Of a stretch of DNA of 64,000 nt, positions 52,638 through 62,621 are shown in pieces. The stretch spans positions 26,272 to 90,271 of the forward strand of contig NZ_MPOH02000001.1 of assembly GCF_001896135.2 (NCBI RefSeq), in the 5' to 3' direction. How positions within the stretch are numbered: the first letter of the stretch is position 1; each line of letters begins with the position of its first letter. The notes under the pieces were generated by a model. The model had not been told where the DNA came from, did not search any database, and was given only the letters and a program-made list of their open reading frames with translations. Source of the stretch: Streptomyces phaeoluteigriseus. Its GTDB lineage: Bacteria; Actinomycetota; Actinomycetes; Streptomycetales; Streptomycetaceae. The translations under genes were made by a program, and so were the position numbers.

Positions 52638-55224
52638 TCAGGCGGCCTCTGTGGCGAGTTCCGCCGTGTCCAGGACGTGTTCGCCCGGTCCCAGGGCGAT
52701 CGGTGCGCAGCCGGGGAGTTCGGCGGTGGCGGTGCAGCCTTCCGGGACGGTGACGCGGGCCGTCAGTCCGGTGGCGGTCAGTTCCCAGAACAAGGACACC
52801 GTTCCGTACGGCGACTCGTGGCGGGTGCGGGCCCAGGTGATGCCTCCGCCGGGGCGCGGCCGGAAGGCGATGGTCCGGTAGCCGGGTGCGGTGGCGGTGA
52901 TGCCGCCGACGACGCGGTGCAGCCAGTCGGCGACGGCGCCCAGGGCGTAGTGGTTGAAGGACGTCATGCCGCCGGGGTTGAGGGTGCCGTCGGGGCGGAG
53001 GCTGTCCCAGCGCTCCCAGATGGTCGTCGCTCCCTGGGTGACCGGGTAGAGCCACGACGGGCATGCGGTCTGTGTGAGCAGCCGGTAGGCGACGTCGAGA
53101 TGGCCGGTGTCGGTGAGGGCGTCGCAGATCAGCGGCGTTCCCACGAAGCCGGTCGCGATGCGGGCGTCGTCCTCGGCGACGAGTTGGGCCAGTCGATCGC
53201 CGGCGGGCTGCCGCTGGCGCGGAGTGAGCAGGCCGAAGGCGAGGGCGAGCGCGTAGGCGGTGGCACTGTCACTGGTCATCCGGCCGGTGGTCAGGACGTA
53301 GCGGCGCCGGAAGGCGTCGGCCACCTCGTCGGCGAGCGCCGTGTACCGAGCGGCATCCGCACCGTTCGCCAACTCCGCTGCTGCCAGGGCGAGATGGCGG
53401 GCGGAGTGGGCGAAGTAGGCGGTGGCGACGAGATGGCGGTCGGTGCGTCCGGCCGCGGGGTCGTCGGGCGGGGCGGCCGGGTCGAGCCAGTCCCCCAGTT
53501 GGACTCCGGTGTCCCACAGCCGGGTCGGGCCGGCGAGGCGCTCCACGAGGTCGACCCATGCCTTCGCCATGGGGTAGTGGCGGCGGAGCAGTCCCAGGTC
53601 GCCGAAGCGCTGGAACAGCGTCCACGGGGTGAGGGTGGCGACGTCTCCCCACCCGGCTCCCGGGTGGATCGGCGTCCACATCGGCTCGCCCGGGATGACG
53701 GGGACGTACCAGGGGACGGTGCCGTCGGGCAGCTGCTCCAGGCCGACGTCGGTGAGCCAGGAGTCGAGCAGGCCGGCGCAGTCGTAGAGGTAGCTGGCGG
53801 TGGGGGCGAAGACCTGGATGTCACCGGTCCAGCCGAGGCGTTCGTCGCGCTGGGGACAGTCGGTGGGGAGGTCGACGAAGTTGCCGCGCATGCTCCATAC
53901 GACGTTCTCGTGGAGGCGGTCGACCAGCGAGTCGCTGCACGTGAACCAGCCGGTGCGGCGCATGTCCGTGTGGTACACCCGGGCGGTCACCGCATCGGCC
54001 GTCAACTCTCCCGGCCAGCCCGTGACTTCGGCGTAGCGGAAGCCGTGCAGGGTGAAGCGCGGTTCCCAGGTGAGGGGGCCGCGGCCGGCGAGGATCAGGG
54101 TGTCGGTGGCGTAGGCCTCGCGCAGTGGTGCGGTGGCCAGTTCGCCGTCCTGGAGGACCTCGGCGTGCCGGAGGGTGAGGGTGGTGCCGGCCGGGCCGTC
54201 GACGGTGAGGTGGAGGCGGCGACCAGGTTCTGGCCGAAGTCGAGCAGGTGGCGGCGTCGTCGGTGCGGGTGACGGAGACCGGCGCGATCTCCTGGGTGCG
54301 GCGCACCGGTGGTCCGAGGGGGGCGACGAGGGTGCGGGGGTCGCGGCTTCGCACGGCGACCGGGGTACCGGACCAACCAGCCTGTGGAGTGGCCCAGTTC
54401 GGGTCGTCGAGGCGGGCGTCGAAGGTCTCCCCCTCGTACAGGCCGCTGGTGAGGATCGGTCCGGGGGCGGCGCTCCAGGTCCCGTCCGTGGCGACCACCG
54501 TGGTCGTGCCGTCGTCGTGGGTCACTTCCAGCTGGGCGATGAGGGACTGGTCGGTGCCGTAGATGTTGCGGGTGCCGCCGTCGAAGCCGTACTTGCCCCG
54601 GTACCAGCCGTCGCCGAGCCAGGCGCCGAGGGTGTTGGCGCCGCGGCCGAGGTGGGCGGTGACGTCGTGGGTGCGGTAGCGCAGGCGGTGCGGGTAGACC
54701 GTCCAGCCGGGTGCGAGGGTCTCGTCGCCGACGCGGCGACCGTTGATCTCCACCTCGTACAGGCCGTGCGCCGTGACATAGAGGCGGGCGCGTTCGACGG
54801 GCCGGTCGAGGCGGAAGTCCTTGCGGACGCGGGCCGGTCGGCGGTCCGCCGACGGGTCCTCGTCCCAGGCGGCGCCCACCGGTACCGCCCGCCAGTCGCC
54901 GGGTTCCAGGAGTGCGGCCTCGACGGCGCGCGGCTCGCTCCACGCCGTCGGATCACCGGCGGCCGGTGTCCAGACGCGGACCCGTACCGTGGCGCGTTCG
55001 CGCGAGGACAGCGGCGGTCCGGGCCAGGCCACGAGCACCTGGTCGCGGCTCGCGACGCGGCCGGTGCGCTCGACGCGGCCTGCGCGGGCGACTTCCAGTT
55101 CGTACGCCTCCTGGGGACCGGCGCCCGATGGCAGGGTCCAGGTCAGGCGGGGGGCGGGGGCGCCGATGCCGAGGCCGTCCGTGAGGTGTTCGAAGGACAC
55201 CGGGGAGGGCTGAGGGGGGAGCAA
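52638..55224 (-). pseudogene. alpha-L-rhamnosidase (GH78) with two close frameshifts
   Basis: The N-terminal about 320 residues (RLYVTAHGLYEVEINGRRVG, ANTLGAWLGDGWYRGKYG) and the C-terminal about 490 residues (DCPQRDERLGWTGDIQVFAP, GWGDVATLTPWTLFQRFGD, DSATAYALALAFGLL) make a complete GH78 enzyme of about 860 residues. Three frames are needed. The middle stretch LLDFGQNLV is in one frame, with one base missing near 54249 and another near 54220. Both breaks are in short G/C runs within 30 bp, so an assembly error is likely. It would release L-rhamnose from glycosides taken up through the adjacent importer. Confidence 0.78.
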
Positions 55225-55279
55225 AGGGAACCTTTCTGCACGTGCGGGCGGTGCGGGCCGGTCGTGTGGTGGGCGGGGA

Positions 55280-56179
55280 TCAGCCCTTGACCGCTCCCGA
55301 GGTGAGGCCCTTCATGACCTTCTGGTTGAGGAAGAGGTAGATCAGGAGGGTGCCGAAGATGTTGATGCAGATGGCGGCGAAGAGTGGGCCGTACTGGGTG
55401 GCGCCGAAGTCGCCGGTGAAGTTGAGCAGTCCGACCTGGACGGTGCGCAGGTCCTGGTTGTTGGTGAAGGTCAGCGCGATGAGCAGGTCGTTCCAGATGA
55501 AGAAGAACTGCACCAGCCCGACGGTGAGCAGGGCGTTGCGGACCAGCGGCACGCTGATGGTCCAGAACGCGCGCAGGATGCCGGCGCCGTCGATGGTGGC
55601 GGCCTCGAACAGTTCCCGGGGGACGCTCCGGTAGTAGGTGGCCATCATGAAGACGGTCAGCGGCAGGCCGGTTCCGGTGTAGGTGAGGATCAGCGGCCAC
55701 AGGGTGCCGGACAGGCCGGTCCGGAAGTACACGGTGAACAGCGGCAGCAGGATCATCTGCGGCGGCACCATCATCCCGGCTAGGAAGACCAGCAGGGTGA
55801 GGCTGCGGCCCTTCCACACCATGATCTGCAGCGCGAACCCGGCGGCGGTGCCGAGGAGCAGCATCAGCGCGAGGGCCGGGACGACCGCGAGGAGGCTGTT
55901 CTGGACGTACAGGCCGATGTTGCCGGTGGTCCAGGCCTCGGTGTAGTTGGCCCACTGCCAGGTGGTGGGAAGGCTCCAGGTGGAGTTGTTCAGGTAGGCG
56001 TCGTTGGACTTCAGCGACGTCAGGAACATCCAGACCAGCGGGTAGATCTCGACGACCAGCAGCAGCGCGACGACGGCCTTCACCCACAGCCGGCGTCCGC
56101 GGCGGCGCGGGACGGCTCCGGACGGGCCCCGCCGTCGTCGAAGGTTCGCGGAGGTCTTCACAGGTGTGTCGACGGCCAT
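55280..56179 (-). CDS. carbohydrate ABC transporter permease (MalG-like)
   Basis: A 299-residue membrane protein with six hydrophobic segments and the EAA loop VPRELFEAATIDGAGILRAF. The tail LNQKVMKGLTSGAVKG is diagnostic for MalG-type sugar permeases. ATG 56179 has AGGGCTGAGA upstream and lies 6 bp after the first permease stop. With that partner and the lipoprotein it forms a sugar importer. No dedicated ATPase is present, so a shared MsiK-type ATPase encoded elsewhere is probable. Confidence 0.92.
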   Translation of the reverse strand: MAVDTPVKTSANLRRRRGPSGAVPRRRGRRLWVKAVVALLLVVEIYPLVWMFLTSLKSNDAYLNNSTWSLPTTWQWANYTEAWTTGNIGLYVQNSLLAVVPALALMLLLGTAAGFALQIMVWKGRSLTLLVFLAGMMVPPQMILLPLFTVYFRTGLSGTLWPLILTYTGTGLPLTVFMMATYYRSVPRELFEAATIDGAGILRAFWTISVPLVRNALLTVGLVQFFFIWNDLLIALTFTNNQDLRTVQVGLLNFTGDFGATQYGPLFAAICINIFGTLLIYLFLNQKVMKGLTSGAVKG

Positions 56180-56184
56180 GGTTC

Positions 56185-57069
56185 TCAGCCCTCCGTGAGG
56201 TCGCGCCGCGAGACGCGGTAGACGACCAGGCTCACCAGCAGGCACACCACGGTCAGCAGCAGGGCGATGGTGCTGCCGTAGCCGTACTCGCTGTAGGTGA
56301 ACGACGTCTGGAACATGTACAGGGTCAGCGGTGTGGTGCCGTTGCCGGGGCCGCCGTTGGTGAGGGCGACGATGGAGTCGAAGACCTTCAGCGTGCCGTT
56401 GACGCTGAAGATCAGGGACGACATCAGCACGGGCAGGGACAGCGGCAGCACGATGTGGCGCACCAGCCTGAGTCCTGTCGCGCCGTCGAGGCGTGCCGAC
56501 TCCAGGACCTCGTCGGGGATGTCGACGAGACCGGCGAAGAGCAGGACGGCGTAGAAGCCCATGGAGCGCCAGATGTCCATGCCCACGAGGACCCAGAAGG
56601 CGCTGCCGGCGCTGCCGAAGAAGTCGACCGAGTCGATGCCGACCGCGTTGAGCAGGGCGTTGACCGGGCCGGTCTGCGGGGCCACCTGGAAGAGCTTCTG
56701 GAACAGCAGGCCGACGGCGACGGTCGGCAGGACGACGGGGAAGAACACCAGCGTGCGGATCAGCGCGGAGGCGCGCCGGAGGAAGAAGACGTACAGCAGG
56801 GCCAGCAGGTAGCCGGCGACGACCTGGCCGACGGTGACGACGACGGCGTACTTGAGGGTGAACCAGAGGGAGTCGCGGACGGCGGGGTCGTCGAGGAGGC
56901 GGGTGAAGTTGGCGACGCCGTTTCCGGTGAAGCCGTCGATGGAGTTGCCCTCGGTGAAGGAGTACCCGAGTGACCACACCATCGGGATCAGCATGATCAG
57001 GGAGTAGACGAGGAGGGCGGGACCGAGCAGGATCGCGATCGCCCTGCGGTCACCGAGTACGCGGTGCAT
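56185..57069 (-). CDS. carbohydrate ABC transporter permease (MalF-like)
   Basis: A 294-residue permease beginning with a transmembrane segment (AIAILLGPALLVYSLIMLIP). It has about six spans and the EAA loop IPDEVLESARLDGATGLRLV. The LTNGGPGNGTTPLTLYMFQT region is typical of MalF-like sugar permeases. It is the middle gene of lipoprotein-permease-permease, and a 100-bp gap separates it from the binding protein gene. Confidence 0.92.
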   Translation of the reverse strand: MHRVLGDRRAIAILLGPALLVYSLIMLIPMVWSLGYSFTEGNSIDGFTGNGVANFTRLLDDPAVRDSLWFTLKYAVVVTVGQVVAGYLLALLYVFFLRRASALIRTLVFFPVVLPTVAVGLLFQKLFQVAPQTGPVNALLNAVGIDSVDFFGSAGSAFWVLVGMDIWRSMGFYAVLLFAGLVDIPDEVLESARLDGATGLRLVRHIVLPLSLPVLMSSLIFSVNGTLKVFDSIVALTNGGPGNGTTPLTLYMFQTSFTYSEYGYGSTIALLLTVVCLLVSLVVYRVSRRDLTEG

Positions 57070-57170
57070 GGGTGGTGTCCACTTCGATTCCGTTGAAGAG
57101 ACCTGCCGGACGGGGCCGGGGGCGGCTCACGCGGGGTGCGCGAGGAGGCCGGTGGGCCGCCCCGGGCGGA

Positions 57171-58487
57171 TCACCGGGCGGCGAGCGCGTCCTGGACGGT
57201 CCGCATGAACTGCTGCGGGCTCATGCTTCCGGCGACCAGGCTCGCCGCGTTGGTCTGGCTGACGGTGGTGGCCTTGGTGCTGAACAGGGCCTCGAACCAC
57301 AGCACGTTCTGCTTCGAGGTGCTGATGGTGTCGCGGACCTGGGTGGTGACCGCGTTGGCGTCCTTCACCTCGGTGTTGACCTTGAAGCCGGAGATGGAGC
57401 CGTGGTCCTTCAGCGCGGTGGTGCCGTAGTTCTTGGCGATGCAGGAGACCCAGTCGCCGGTCCTGTCGTCGAAGGAACCGGCGCCGAGGGTGATGCCGAG
57501 GCCGACGTTGGAGGGGTACTGGTCGATGGCGCCCTTGCCGCCGGAGACGGCCGGGAAGGGCATGAAGCCGACGTTCTCGGCGCCGACCTTGTTCTGCTTG
57601 TCGTCGGCGATGTTCGCCAGTGCCCAGCTGCCCATGTAGAACATGGCGGCCTTGCCGGTGAGGAACTGGTTCATGGCGGTGTCGTAGTCGATCGAGCCGA
57701 CGCCCTTGCCGAAGTAGCCCTTCTCGCCGAGGGCGGCGATCTCCTCCGCGGCCTTGACGTACTCCGGGTCGGTCAGCTTCGCCTTGCCGTCGGCGACGTC
57801 CTGCAAGGCGTACGGCCCCAGGCTGCGATACAGGTAGCCGCTGATCATCCGGGTCAGTGGCCAGCCCTGCTGACCGGAGGCGGAGAACGGCTGAATGCCC
57901 TTCGCCTCCAGCTTCGCCGCGGCCGACTCCAGTTCCGCCCAGGTGCCGGGGACCGTCAGCCCGTTGTCCTGGAACAGCTTCTTGTTGTAGAAGATCCCCT
58001 CGATGTTGTACTCGTACGGCAGCACCTCCAGCTTGCCGCCGTACAGGGCCTTGATCGTGGAAACCGCGGCCGGCTCGAGCTGGAGGTAGACGCCGAGGTC
58101 CTTCAGCTCCTTCTCCAGATCGGCGACCTTGCCCGACTTCGCCAACTGCTGGGTCAGCGCGGGGGCGTTGCCCGCCGCGAACTGGACCGGCAGCGCGTTC
58201 TGGCCGGCCAGCAGCTGGAGCTTCTGGTCCAGGCTCGCCTGGGGAACGGTCTCCACCTTCAGCGGCAGGGCGTCGTTCGCGGCCTTGCAGGCGCCTTTGG
58301 ACAGGGTGCCCAGCGCCGTCTTGACGGTGGTGTTCTCGGTGACGCTCAGGTAGCTGAAGTCCTTCGGAGCGGCCGAGGAGCCACCACCACTGCCGCCGCA
58401 GGCGGTGGCGAGCAGCGCCAGCGAGGCGGCGCCGGCGGTGAACAGGGGCAGACGCGCACGGCGGGCACGGGGCATGCGAGGGGACAC
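57171..58487 (-). CDS. sugar ABC transporter binding lipoprotein
   Basis: A 438-residue lipoprotein from GTG 58487, with GGGAG six bases upstream; ATG 58475 is an alternative. An Arg-rich n-region and hydrophobic core end in the lipobox LATAC with Cys30, then a Gly/Ser linker. The mature part (LPYEYNIEGIFYNKKLFQDN, MNQFLTGKAAMFYMGSWALA) is a type 1 sugar-binding fold. It should deliver rhamnosides or related oligosaccharides. A LacI operator lies 87 bp upstream of the start. Confidence 0.92.
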   Translation of the reverse strand: MSPRMPRARRARLPLFTAGAASLALLATACGGSGGGSSAAPKDFSYLSVTENTTVKTALGTLSKGACKAANDALPLKVETVPQASLDQKLQLLAGQNALPVQFAAGNAPALTQQLAKSGKVADLEKELKDLGVYLQLEPAAVSTIKALYGGKLEVLPYEYNIEGIFYNKKLFQDNGLTVPGTWAELESAAAKLEAKGIQPFSASGQQGWPLTRMISGYLYRSLGPYALQDVADGKAKLTDPEYVKAAEEIAALGEKGYFGKGVGSIDYDTAMNQFLTGKAAMFYMGSWALANIADDKQNKVGAENVGFMPFPAVSGGKGAIDQYPSNVGLGITLGAGSFDDRTGDWVSCIAKNYGTTALKDHGSISGFKVNTEVKDANAVTTQVRDTISTSKQNVLWFEALFSTKATTVSQTNAASLVAGSMSPQQFMRTVQDALAAR

Positions 58488-58573
58488 GGAGGACTCCCGG
58501 AGGTCTTTGAGAGGAGAGCGAGGAGTTGGGGAGCGGCGCAGAGGGCGAGGAACGAGGCCCGGCACGCTACCTG

Positions 58574-58597
58574 GAGAGCGTTTTGTAAAACGTTCTC
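58574..58597. promoter_or_regulatory. LacI-family operator
   Basis: The core CGTTTTGTAAAACG (58579-58592) is a perfect palindrome, extended on both sides by GAGAG/TTCTC with one mismatch to 24 bp. It sits upstream of the binding lipoprotein gene, close to the expected promoter, and faces the divergent LacI gene. Confidence 0.8.
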
Positions 58598-58682
58598 TAC
58601 GGCGAGTGGGCAACACCCTGCACCGCTCCCCCGCTCCCGTCAAGACACGGCCCGGTAACACCACGGTCACCCGCCGGAAGAC

Positions 58683-58717
58683 TTGACGGGCCCCAGGGAG
58701 TAACGTGTAGACCGTTA
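58683..58717 (+). promoter_or_regulatory. promoter of the LacI gene with dyad
   Basis: TTGACG (58683-58688), a 17-bp spacer and TGTAGA (58706-58711) read toward the LacI gene. A second, different dyad TAACG-N7-CGTTA (58701-58717) overlaps the -10 element and might bind another regulator or LacI weakly. Confidence 0.5.
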
Positions 58718-58765
58718 TACCTACGGACACCTACGTCGACGCCTATGACAACCGGAGCGCTGCCG

Positions 58766-59812
58766 ATGGACCGGGCCGGGACGCCGAAGAACAGACGCAC
58801 GACCATCACCGATGTCGCCCGGCACGCCGGCGTGTCCACCGCCGCGGTCTCCAAGGTGATGCGCAACGCCTACGGCGTGAGTCCGGCCATGCAGGAGAAG
58901 GTCAGGGCCGCCATCGCCGAACTCGGCTACCGCCCGCACGCGGCGGCACGCGGCATGCGCGGGCGGACCTACACGATCGGCGTGCTGCTGGACAACGTCC
59001 GCAACGCCTTCTTCGCGGACATCCTCGACGGCATCCGGGACGAACTCCGCCAGACGGAGTACACCGTGCTGATCGGCGCGGCCGGGTTCGAGCCGGAGGA
59101 GCAGGCGAAGACCATCCGTGCCATGGAGGACCGCCAGATGGACGGGCTGATCCTCATCGCACCGGGAACCCCGCGGGACGAAGTGCTGACCACGGCCGCG
59201 TCGATCCCGACCGTCGTGATCGGTCACCACGACGCAGCCGACACCCACGACTCGGTCGTCGACGCCGACGACATCGGCGCCGGCCTGGTCGTCGACCACC
59301 TGGTCGCGCTCGGCCACCGTGACATCGCCCTGGTCTCGGCGCCGGGCACCAGGACCAACCGGTGGAAGCGCACCCCCGAGATCGTGCTGAGCGACGGCTA
59401 CCTGCGGGCCATGGAGCGGCACGGTCTCGCGGAGCGGGCGCGCGTGCAGCACGCCGCGTACTCCGACGACGGCGGATTCGAGGCGGGCATGACCCTGCTG
59501 ACCGCCGACCGCCCGCCGACCGCCGTGATGACCGGCGCCGACGTCGCCGCCCTGGGCATCTACCGCGCCGCCCACGAACTCGGCCTGCGCATCCCGGACG
59601 ACCTCTCGCTCGTCGGCTACAACAACACCGCCCTCGCCGCCCTGGCCCCCGTCCAGCTGACCAGCGTCGACCAGGCCGGCCACACCATGGGCTCCTCCGC
59701 AGCCCGCATGCTCGTCGAACGCGTCGAAAGCCGACGCGACAGGGCCATGCGGACGACGATGACGCCCCGACTGGTGGTGCGCGGCAGCACCGCGGCGCCA
59801 CGGGTGCGCTAG
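58766..59812 (+). CDS. LacI family transcriptional regulator
   Basis: A 348-residue repressor from ATG 58766, preferred because GGAG lies 8 bp before it (ATG 58745 is in frame). The helix-turn-helix TITDVARHAGVSTAAVSKVM and hinge helix (PHAAARGMRG) are followed by a periplasmic-binding-protein-like sugar domain (LVGYNNTALAALAPVQLTSV, DQAGHTMGSSAARMLVERV). The hinge lacks the usual NxxARxL leucine but is otherwise regular. It most likely represses the divergent sugar importer and rhamnosidase through the operator at 58574-58597. Confidence 0.9.
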   Translation: MDRAGTPKNRRTTITDVARHAGVSTAAVSKVMRNAYGVSPAMQEKVRAAIAELGYRPHAAARGMRGRTYTIGVLLDNVRNAFFADILDGIRDELRQTEYTVLIGAAGFEPEEQAKTIRAMEDRQMDGLILIAPGTPRDEVLTTAASIPTVVIGHHDAADTHDSVVDADDIGAGLVVDHLVALGHRDIALVSAPGTRTNRWKRTPEIVLSDGYLRAMERHGLAERARVQHAAYSDDGGFEAGMTLLTADRPPTAVMTGADVAALGIYRAAHELGLRIPDDLSLVGYNNTALAALAPVQLTSVDQAGHTMGSSAARMLVERVESRRDRAMRTTMTPRLVVRGSTAAPRVR

Positions 59813-59899
59813 ACGGTGGACCGGTGCCTGCCCAACCGTGGCCGGCGTGCGCCGGGTGCCAGGGGCCGGCGCCAGATGCCAGGTGTCACGCACCAGGGG

Positions 59900-59930
59900 C
59901 CAGGTGCCAGGTGCCAGGTGCCAGGTGCCA
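59900..59930. repeat. 7-bp tandem repeat (CCAGGTG)
   Basis: Four perfect copies of CCAGGTG plus CCA, with degenerate copies upstream (about 59850-59890). They lie just after the LacI gene in the spacer to the MFS gene. Confidence 0.88.
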
Positions 59931-59968
59931 TGGAACGGACGGCCACTCGCGCGGGTGACGGGCCTCCG

Positions 59969-60090
59969 CGGGAACGGCCGGGCCTGCGGACGGCGGACGC
60001 CCCTCGCGGGAACGGCCGGGCCTGCGGACGGCGGACGCCCCTCGCGGGAACGGCGGGCGCGCGCCGCGGGAACGGCGGGCGCCCGCCCCG
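59969..60090. repeat. 38-bp direct repeats
   Basis: Two complete 38-bp units start at 59969 and 60007, each beginning CGGGAACGGC. Two shortened units at 60045 and 60067 follow. The array ends a few bases before the stop codon of the convergent MFS gene. Confidence 0.85.
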
Positions 60091-60097
60091 CGGTCGG

Positions 60098-61335
60098 TCA
60101 AGGCTGCTCCGGAGCCCGCCGGGGCAGCGGGATCCGTGTGCGGCGGACGAGCGGCAGGAGCACGGCCGAGACCACCAGGGTGGCCAGGCCGAGCAGCCCG
60201 ACGGCGGAGGCGAGGCTGCCGAGCACGTCCTTGCCGCCGAGGAGCACCAGTGGGCAGACGAACTCGCCGAGGAAGAACGCCGCCGTCCACAGTCCGATGC
60301 CGCGCCCCCGGTCGGCGTAGTCCAGCCGCGACATCGCCAGCGTCAGCAGCGACGGCAGGAGCAGACCCGTACCGACGCAGTTGAGCACGGCGCCCGCGAT
60401 CAGCAGGGGCAGGTCGTCCGCCACCCCCATGACGAGGAAGCCGGCGCCGCACAGCAGGAGGAGAACGGGCAGCCGGCGGCGCGGATCACCGGTGAGGCGG
60501 GTGAAGACGACGGAGCCGAGGACGGTGGCGGCACTGGCCAGGGCCGTGACCGCGCCGATCGCTCCGGTGGAGCCCACGTCCAGGTCGTCGAGGAGGTAGG
60601 ACATCTCGACGGGCACGGTGTAGAAGACGACGGCGCCGAAGACCGTGAGGAGGCAGAGCCCCGCCATGCGGCGCACCGGGAAGGGCCGGGGCCCGGCCAC
60701 CGGTTCCGTGGTCGCCGGGAGCCGGGTCGGGGTCGGGGCCGGGAGCGCGCGGGCCATCACGGGGGCGAGGAGCAGGCCGACCGCGTAGAGCCAGAAGGGC
60801 GCCCGCCAGCCCGCCGTCCCCAGGGCGCCACCCAGCACGAAGAAGACGGTGGCGGACGCGGACGCGCACATGGTCTGCAGGGCGAGGTAGCGGTCGCGGA
60901 CCGGCCGGAGTAGTAGTCGCCGATGAGCGTGGTGCAGGCGGTCATGATCACCGCCTCGGCGACGCCCACCAGGACGCGGCTGAGCAGGATGCCGTGCAGC
61001 GAGTCGAGCCAGAGCGGGAGCGTGCCGAACAGCGCGTACAGGACGGTGGCCGCCACGAGCAGCCGCTTGCGGCCCAGTCGGTCGACCACGACCCCCGCGA
61101 ACGGCGCGAGCAGGGCCAGTGACAGGGCCGGGACGGTCAGCACGAGAGGCACCAGGGCCGCACTGCCGGTGACGCCCTCGAAGTGGTCCTGCATCCGGGG
61201 CAGCACCGGAGCGAGGAGCACCGCGCCGAGAACGGGCAGACAACTGCCGGTCATCAGCAGAACGGCGGGCAGTCTCCCCCGTACGGCCGGGAGTCCGGCG
61301 TGGTCGCGGGCGGGTGGGGCAGCGGGTGCGGGCAT
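60098..61335 (-). pseudogene. MFS transporter with single frameshift
   Basis: A 12-helix exporter of about 412 residues split by one lost base. The first frame covers the start (ALVPLVLTVPALSLALLAPF, motif A VVDRLGRKRLL) up to IGDYYSG. The continuation RYLALQTMCASASATVFFVL to RIPLPRRAPEQP is in another frame. Restoring one C in the run near 60906 rejoins them. It resembles drug or metabolite exporters of the DHA1 type. It may be intact in the real genome. Confidence 0.75.
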
Positions 61336-61567
61336 GGCGGCACTCCAGGGCGCGGGGCGGGAAGGGGGCGCCGCGTGACGGACGGTCCGGATGCGGGGTC
61401 CGGCCGAGCTGATGTCGGCGCACGGGCGCGGGATGTGCCACGACTATGCGTTCCGGGCGTCGGCCTGCCCACCCCCCGCGCGATCCAAGTTGCCGATGCC
61501 GTCGATCCACGGCGTGGATAGGCCATGGGGCGAACCAGGCCCGCGGCAGTCGCGGTGCCGCCGTGCG

Positions 61568-62494
61568 TCATCCCGCCCCGGGTGCCGGCGCGTCTCCGAG
61601 GCGTCTGCCGACGCGTGCGGCCGTCTCACGCAGCCAGATGTGGGCCGCGTCATGGGTGTGGACGGGGTGCCACCACAGGGCCTCGCGCAGCGGCACCGCC
61701 TCGTAGGGCGGCTCCACCACGCGTACGGCGGAGAGCGGCGCGAGGAGCCGGGCGAGGCGGGCCTGGACGAGGGCGATGCGGCGGGTGCCGGCCACCATGA
61801 GCGGCAGGAGCTGGAAGCTGTCCACGGACACCTCGACGCGTGGCTCGATGCCGAGCATGCCCAGCTGGCGTACGGCGGGGGCGTCGTAGGTGCGCTGGTA
61901 GGTGACCCAGGGCAGCCGGGCCAGGTCCTGGCGGGTGAGCCGGCCGTCGACACCGGGGTGGTCGTCGGCGACGACGAAGACCCAGCGGTCGTCGTAGAGG
62001 TCGGTGGCGGGGAAGTCGCTGATGACACCGTGCGGCATGAGCAGGCCGTCGGTGGCGCTCAGCAGGGTGGCCGTGTCGTCGACGACGGTGGTGGGGGTCT
62101 GCGCGAACCGCAGCCGGATGCCGGGGGCCTCCTCGTGCACCACGCGGGCCAGTTCGGCGCCGAAGACGCAGACGGCGTAGTCGGACGCGATCAGCTTGAA
62201 CTCGCGGCTCTCCCGGGCCGGGTCGAAGTCGGCCTGGCTGGCGAAGAGGCGTTCCAGCACGTCGTAGGCGGTGGAGGTGCGGTCCAGGAGTACCTGGCCG
62301 AGGGCGGTCAGCTCGTAGTGGCCGCCGACCCGGGCCAGCAGGTCGTCGTCGAAGTGACGGCGCAGCCGGGACAGCGCAGCACTCATCGCGGGCTGGCTGA
62401 GCCCGACGCGCTGCCCGGCGCGGGTGACGTTGCGTTCCTCCAGCAGAGCACGCAGGGCGACGACGAGATTGAGGTCGAGACGGGCCAGATTCAC
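61568..62494 (-). CDS. LysR family regulator
   Basis: A 308-residue regulator with an N-terminal winged helix (MNLARLDLNLVVALRALLEE, QRVGLSQPAMSAALSRLRRH) and the periplasmic-binding-like effector domain (FKLIASDYAVCVFGAELARV). The N-terminus is of the NodD/PcaR-type subgroup. It is divergent from the hydrolase-cyclase operon with a 127-bp intergenic space, the usual geometry for LysR control. An aromatic intermediate is the probable effector. Confidence 0.9.
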   Translation of the reverse strand: MNLARLDLNLVVALRALLEERNVTRAGQRVGLSQPAMSAALSRLRRHFDDDLLARVGGHYELTALGQVLLDRTSTAYDVLERLFASQADFDPARESREFKLIASDYAVCVFGAELARVVHEEAPGIRLRFAQTPTTVVDDTATLLSATDGLLMPHGVISDFPATDLYDDRWVFVVADDHPGVDGRLTRQDLARLPWVTYQRTYDAPAVRQLGMLGIEPRVEVSVDSFQLLPLMVAGTRRIALVQARLARLLAPLSAVRVVEPPYEAVPLREALWWHPVHTHDAAHIWLRETAARVGRRLGDAPAPGAG

Positions 62495-62621
62495 GGGCTT
62501 TCCCTCTGCGGTGTGGCGCTGACCAGGGGGTAATTCACCGGGCGATGCCTGTCATCCACACAATCTATTTCCCTGATCACGGGTGGCGGGTCCAGATTAG
62601 TCGCACCGCAATCAGGAGGAC

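Noticed and set aside
59969..60090. 38-bp repeats considered as a CRISPR array
   Set aside because: The copies are directly adjacent without unique spacers, and the last two are shortened.
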